Assembly (NCBI GenBank): GCA_023935145.1
Contig: CM043701.1
Location: 74,708,817 to 74,772,816 of the forward strand
Length of the DNA stretch: 64,000 bases
Direction: 5' to 3'
Origin: Bretschneidera sinensis
Taxonomy: Eukaryota; Streptophyta; Magnoliopsida; Brassicales; Akaniaceae
Of this stretch, positions 59,145 to 64,000 are shown piece by piece. Under the pieces are notes generated by a model. That model was not told the DNA's origin, did not search any database, and was given only the letters and a program-made list of their open reading frames with translations. The stretch's first letter is position 1. Every line of letters begins with the position of its first letter. Both the position numbers and the translations under genes were made by a program.

Positions 59145-60700
59145 TCTATCAATCAAATAATTTTATTATATCATACTTTCATATTTCTTTCTCATCATAT
59201 CTGTCTTTCTTTGAGACTCATTTGTCTATCAATAATTTCACAATCAAGACTGATACTTTAGTAGCTCAATCAATAATAATAAAATAACCAAGTAAATAAA
59301 TGTATATGTTTAAATCATCTTTCTTTCTTTTTTATCACATCATCTCATTATCTCATATTATCATCTAGGAACGTCTTCCCACATGTACATGTTTTAATCA
59401 GACCAGCTACCTTCCTAGTCTTCTCAACCAAACCAGTTGTCTTCTTGGTCTTATCATCTAGATCAGCTGCCTTCCTGTTCTTATCAGCCAGACTAGCTGC
59501 CTTCATCGTCTTCCCTTTATGCATATGAATAATAACATGCAAGCAAGCATGCACCAAAGCATTCAATTCAACTGCCTCTTTTTCAAAATTATTATTTTAT
59601 TATATACATATTAAATTGTCTCCTCATAACTCATATAAAATTAGAAATCATAGTTTGTCAAGAATTTCATTTATCATTTCATTATATATTTCATCAACCT
59701 ATTATTTCAATAATATTACTTCTCATATAATAAAATTTCAACATACCAATTATTCACATAATATTAACCAACCAACTATCATATATCATCCAATCATTAT
59801 AATTTAAATATCATCATTTTATATTTCATATTTATCTCGATTACTAAAAGTAAATCTAACTCACCACATAGCACTTAAAGCTACTCGTGGATCACCTCCT
59901 TGCCTTTCCTACTCCTTTTAGCAATTTCTTGAGATTGCTGATCACCAACACCTCAAATATGATGAAATATTGCTATTGTAATTGAATGATTGTACTATCT
60001 CTAATATTGGAGAAATTTTCTTTATAACTTTTTTCTAAGAAATTTGAATTGAAGAAAGAAGAAAATCAAACGAGATTTGGTAAGACAAACAAAACAAAGT
60101 CTATGTTTTAGAAACTTATAAACATATTTTTTCTCCTTCTCCACCGCTTCACCGCTTAGTGAATTTTTTTTTCCTTCACTACTTAACCGTTTAGATTTTT
60201 TTTTTCTTTACCACTCAGAGTCAATGCTTTATTTTTATTTTTTAACACCGCTTCGTGAAGTCTGCGAATTTTTTTAATTCAATTAACATATTTGCCCTTG
60301 GTTGTTTACAATTCTGCCTTCATTTAAAATTTACTGTTTTGCCATTACATAATTATTATTTTGCCATTATATAATTACAAGTTTGCCATTTATATTTTAA
60401 AATCATTTTTTCATCTTTTCCGCCTTCCAAAAATTTTATAAAAATTATAGAGAAATATAAAAAATTTATATTTTCTTCAAAAAAAATTTATTATTTTCCT
60501 CAACTTTAGTCAATATTTTTCTTCAAAAATCTTTCATTTTAACTTCAAATTTCAAAAAATTTCATTTCTTTCTTCTTCAAAAATTTATAAATCTTTTCAA
60601 AAATTTTTTTAATATTATCTTTCATCAATGGATTATTGAATTCAATATGATATAAGTAAAATTACTTCATTACCCTTATTTTATGAACATGAGTACTACA
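59145..60700 (-). repeat. G2 3' LTR, Tekay/Del-like gypsy (truncated)
   Basis: Reversed relative of the G1 LTR. Complement of 59880-59945 matches 46485-46555 ('aaaggcaaggaggtgatcca'). It begins on the minus strand at TGTAGTACTC (60700) after a purine tract and is cut at 59145, losing the distal third. Contains short tandem repeats at 59395-59520. Confidence 0.75.
59395..59520. repeat. Short tandem repeats inside G2 LTR
   Basis: Four diverged copies of an approximately 32-bp unit with 'accagctaccttcctagtctt'-like core (accagct / accagtt / atcagct / actagct). Confidence 0.75.
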
Positions 60701-60724
60701 ATTCTACCCACCTTATAAAAAAAA

Positions 60725-61615
60725 ATTTCCCGAAATTTCTTTACTTAACTCATGAAAAAGCTAGGGATACTCTTTCTCTTTCCTTATTCTTGCCTCATAC
60801 TCCCAAATAATTTCTTCAACATCTTTGTTCTACCATAACACTTTAACTAAAGGAATAATTTTATTACGCAAGACTTGTTCTTTTCTGTCTAGAATTCTGA
60901 CTGGTAATTACATAAAGGTCAAATCTTCCTGAAGTTCTACAACCTGACTCAGAATATTATAGGATTCATCATGTAAACACTTTATCAAAAATGAAACATG
61001 AAACACATTGTGTACTTGCTTTAACTCTGGAGGCAAATCCAATCTATATGCTACTAGTCCAACTCTTTCAATCACCATATATGGCCCCACAAATCTCGGA
61101 CACAACTTTCCTTTCTTTTTAAATCTCAATACACCCTTCCAGGAAGATATCTTCAAATACACTCAGTCACCAACCTGAAACTCAATAGGTCTTCTTCTGT
61201 TATTATTATATCCCTTCCGTATGTTCTGTGCTGCTCTAAGGATCTCTCTAACTAGTTTGATCCTCTCAATAGTCAAATATATTATTTATGGACCAAATAT
61301 CTTTCTTTCTCCAACTTTTTCCCAACATACTAGAGTTCTGCACCTTCTACCATATAAAGCCTCAAATGGTGCCATCCTAATACTAGCTTGATACTGATTA
61401 TTGTGTGCAAACTCGATCAAAGGTAAATAAGCATCCCAGCTCACTAAAAAACTCAATACACTTACCCTCAGCATATCTTCTAGTATTCTGATGATTCTCT
61501 CTATCTTCCCATCAGTTTGAGGATGAAAAACTATACTAAACTGCAACTGTGTACCCATAGCTTTATGAAAACCCCTCCAAAATCTAGAAATAAATCTAGA
61601 ATCTTTATCTGATAC
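60725..61615 (-). pseudogene. G2 integrase and chromodomain (chromovirus), 3' end only
   Basis: On the minus strand from 61615 comes the integrase core end (VSDKDSRFISRFWRGFHKAM, FHPQTDGKIERII, WDAYLPLIEFAHNN, APFEALYGRRCR). After a stop near 61285 comes the integrase C-terminal domain (LRFKKKGKLCPRFVGPY, AYRLDLPPELKQVHNVFHVS, to 60908). Past a TAA there is LPVRILDRKEQVLRNKIIPLVKVLW, a stop, then NKDVEEIIWEYEARIRKEKEYP, which fits the chromodomain carried by chromoviruses such as Tekay/Del. The 5' part is lost at 61615. At least three stops. In intact chromoviruses the chromodomain steers integration to heterochromatin marks. Confidence 0.88.
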
Positions 61616-61856
61616 TGTTGATTGAAATTGCAAGTGCACAAATCATAACAAGTAATAAAGTGAATGAGTAAAAGTATTGTCCCACGAGGATTGAAAAATT
61701 ACTAATAAGTACCAAAATTTATTAAACTATAATCTATTTGATAATTCAAATGAGAGTGAATTGTTGAACTAGAGAGTTTAAAATAACGGAATTAAATAAG
61801 CAAGTTGTAATCCAGGAAACAAGATTCTAGGGCTTTCAATTCACCATAACTGATCC
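61616..61856 (-). repeat. Gypsy-type LTR 3'-end fragment
   Basis: On the minus strand it ends '...tcctcgtgggacaat', 'gatttgtgcacttgcaat', TTTCAATCAACA. This is the usual end style of tRNA-Asp-primed plant gypsy LTRs. Only about 240 bp remain. No second copy in the window. Confidence 0.55.
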
Positions 61857-63196
61857 TGATGAGAGTAATAAAAAGTATTTTAAAAGTACTTATTTGTTAG
61901 CATTCTAGAGTTGATCTAGGGTTGAATTACACATTTATACCTTAACAATTCTAAAGTGTCATTCTTGGATCATTGATCTATTTCGGTGCATTTTCAGGTA
62001 CTTTGAGTTCAAAAGAGATGGAAAAGCTATCGTTGCTTAAAGCCCGATGATTCGATGCATATCGGAGTGAAGGCATGCTTATAGAAGGAAAAAATGGAGA
62101 GAAACCAAGTCTTTAGGGGTCCACGCCGCGACCCAGACCCTCAAGCCTTGCCCACCAGAACCATCAACTTCTTGGATAGATGCTGGAAGCAGTGCGCCGC
62201 AGCCTGAACCAGCTTAGCCGCGACCTCCAGAAACTTCAAAGTGCCAGGACCCAAGGCTACGCTGCGGCCTGGATGAGTGGTGTCGCGGCCTCCAGAAACT
62301 TGAGAAAACCTGATCCAAGGTGTGCACCGCGGTGTAAGCGCGATGCCCTGTTTCCTAATTAGGGTTTTAATGATAGTTTAAACCCGAAAATACCCTTTAA
62401 CCTTTTGTATTATAAATAGATTACTTAGGGTTTGATTTACTATAGGCTGAAAAACTGAAGAAAGCTACCACATTCTTCTCCATTACAGTGTTCAAGCATG
62501 AGCCCCATGGCCAACTAATCTCCAAGCAAGGTAAAGGAATGAATCCCTAGGTGTAGTTGTTCTTATTTCCATTCTTGATTCTGTTGTAAGGATGTATTGT
62601 TAAACATTGTTATGATTTACTCTTTGATTAAGTAAAGAATTAGAAGATTTTCTCTTAATCCGGTGATTGCATCATTCTCCTCCATATAAGTCTAGTCAAG
62701 CTCATCTTATATCAAGTTGTTTGGATGTGATTGATTCTGGTAGATTTATCTTTTAGGTTTGTCCATTACTGCGATATTGTTATTGAAATATATTGTCTTT
62801 TCTTGATAAATCTATAAGATAGGTCATGTGTGCTTGAATCGAAATCAATGAGTGATTTGTAGCAATTATATTAGAGTGTTAATGTGCTGTGATTGAATAT
62901 TTATCGATTACTTGTTTGGGATGTGAAACTAGCAATCGAGATAAAAACAATTGAATTGAGATTGGAATAAGGCAACGAACTTAGGAAGGATTCCCGGAAC
63001 CTTGTTATTTCTCTATTGAATCCTTTATTATATTTACACAACTCTCTCACATTATTTCGTTATCAAAACTCAGATTCTTTCATTTAAAATTTATCGTTCG
63101 TGTTAAAGTTTACACTTTCCCTTGTAGATCGCTTTTCCTCGTGGGATCGACACCTCAACTATACACAATAACCACATGTTAGTTTGAGCGTAATCA
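61857..63196 (+). repeat. T3 5' LTR, Athila-like gypsy
   Basis: Starts TGATGAGAGTAATAAAAAG, like the T2 LTR start. Holds a CpG-rich block with repeated GCCGCGACC/GCCGCAGCC words (about 62125-62345) and a TATA box TATAAATA at 62411-62418. Ends GCGTAATCA before the primer site. The matching 3' LTR lies outside the window, so the left edge is inferred from the family style. Confidence 0.7.
62411..62418 (+). promoter_or_regulatory. T3 LTR TATA box
   Basis: TATAAATA about 65 bp downstream of the CpG-rich repeated block. Confidence 0.5.
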
Positions 63197-63201
63197 AATT
63201 T

Positions 63202-63219
63202 TGGCTCTGTTGCTGGGGA
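63202..63219 (+). other. T3 primer-binding site (tRNA-Asp type, decayed)
   Basis: TGGCTCTGTTGCTGGGGA, three changes from the tRNA-Asp complement, 5 bp inside the LTR. Confidence 0.75.
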
Positions 63220-63320
63220 AACGTGCTTAAGTACAAGGAAGATTGTCAACTTTGAGACAAGACGGTAATATTTTTCTTTGCTTTTTGTTTTGATTTTCTA
63301 ATTTTTTCTGTTTTATTCAT

Positions 63321-64000
63321 TTGCCCTCTAATTCCTTTAGACTGAGAGATTCGCGAGGTAGGTTCATTAAAAGACCTGAAATAGAGTTACTCTCTCCTTC
63401 CGCGTCCGTTAGTGAAACCTCACCTAGATCAAATCATAGTGCACACCCAAGCGAGAATTTAGAGGATTTTGTTAACATGGCCGACAATAACAATGAGAAT
63501 GTTGCTAGGACACTTAATGACTACTTGCATCCTAGCCGAATGGCCACACCATCATGTATCATGTTCCCCCCTAATGTTCAACAACCTGAGTTTAAGCCGA
63601 TCATGATCCAATTGCTACCAACCTTCCATAGATTTGAGAATGAAAATCCCTATATCCATATTAGGGAATTTGAGGAAGTAGTAGCAACTTTTCAAAGTAG
63701 GGCTGATATGGTAGACACTGTCAAACTTAGGTTTTTCCCCTTTTCACTTAAGGAAAAGGCCAAGGTTTGACTGTACTCATTAAGGCCTAAGTCTATAGGT
63801 AGTTGGGAAGAGATGACACGAGCCTTCTTCAAAAAACATTTCCCAACCCATAAGACCAATAACCTTAAGAGACAAATCTCAAACTTTGCACATAAGGAGA
63901 GTGAAACCTTATATCAAGTTTGGGAACGTTTCAAAGACCTTTTGAATTCTTGTCCACACCATTGGTATGAGAGTTGGCGGGTAGTTAGCTATATCTATAA
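63321..64000 (+). pseudogene. T3 gag, N-terminal part (Athila-like), runs off window
   Basis: The frame opens upstream; PSNSFRLRDSRGRF is preceded by TTG, and the first in-frame ATG is at 63477 (MADNNNENVARTL). Motifs DYLHPSRMATPSCIMFPP, FKPIMIQLLPTFHRF, NPYIHIREFEEV and LRFFPFSLKEKAKV match the Athila gag capsid region. A TGA at 63768-63770 stands where the family has a tryptophan (KAKTWL). The same frame then continues as LRPKSIGSWEEMTRAFFKKHFPTH, KRQISNFAHKESETLY and DLLNSCPHHW to the window end. T3 thus keeps the gag N-terminus that T1 and T2 lack. It would need readthrough, so I call it a pseudogene. Confidence 0.85.

Overview
The window looks like plant (probably eudicot) nuclear DNA from a repeat-dense, gene-poor region. 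It is AT-rich and contains plant Ty1/copia and Ty3/gypsy LTR retrotransposons with plant primer-binding sites (initiator-Met-type TGGTATCAGAGC and Asp-type TGGCGCCGTTGCCGGGGA), a plant Transposase_24-type gene relic with GT/AG introns, and U2 snRNA pseudogenes. I found no intact host gene. Every coding region I could support is transposon-derived and broken by stops, frameshifts or truncation.

Layout. A non-coding unit of about 6.3 kb forms the backbone in three partial copies. Its two halves are called A (starts with a U2 pseudogene, then a 250-263 bp tandem duplication, then an inverted repeat) and B (inverted-repeat right arm, then a small defective copia/TRIM-like element). Copy 1 is B only (1-15780), copy 2 is A+B (39404-45700), and copy 3 is end of B + A (55306-59144). 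In copy 1 two minus-strand copia elements landed inside the TRIM-like element: Copia-1 (2137-8357, target duplication ACCTC) and Copia-2 (8863-14854, CTAAT).

Between copy 1 and copy 2 lies a decayed gypsy, G0 (LTR remnants 15781-16777 and about 37582-39403). It was invaded by T1 (17230-22377, TTATT) and T2 (24215-29701, ACTTA), both Athila-like elements primed by tRNA-Asp and lacking most of pol, and by Copia-3 (29895-36124, ATATA), which is the same family as Copia-1 in the opposite orientation. Between copy 2 and copy 3 lies a broken Tekay/Del-like gypsy, G1 (LTR 45701-47917, gag remnant, LTR fragment 54776-55305). It is interrupted by a truncated T1-family element (48776-50506), a truncated Tork/Tnt1-like Copia-4 (50507-52933) and the Transposase_24-type relic (53287-54775).

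The right end holds a minus-strand chromovirus 3' end, G2 (LTR 59145-60700, chromodomain and integrase to 61615), a gypsy-type LTR fragment (61616-61856), and the 5' part of another Athila-like element, T3 (LTR 61857-63196, gag running off the end).

Nothing forms an operon or a host pathway. The relationships are those of nested insertion: autonomous-type copia relics, non-autonomous gypsy derivatives that would need enzymes in trans, and older decayed layers beneath. The least expected patterns are the multi-copy A/B unit with its U2 pseudogene, the shared architecture of a CpG-rich directly repeated block upstream of the TATA box in several unrelated LTR families, an LTR promoter that copies plant snRNA promoter spacing, and the common pol-deletion endpoint in T1 and T2. 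All boundaries come from reading the sequence by eye; no alignment or database search was run.
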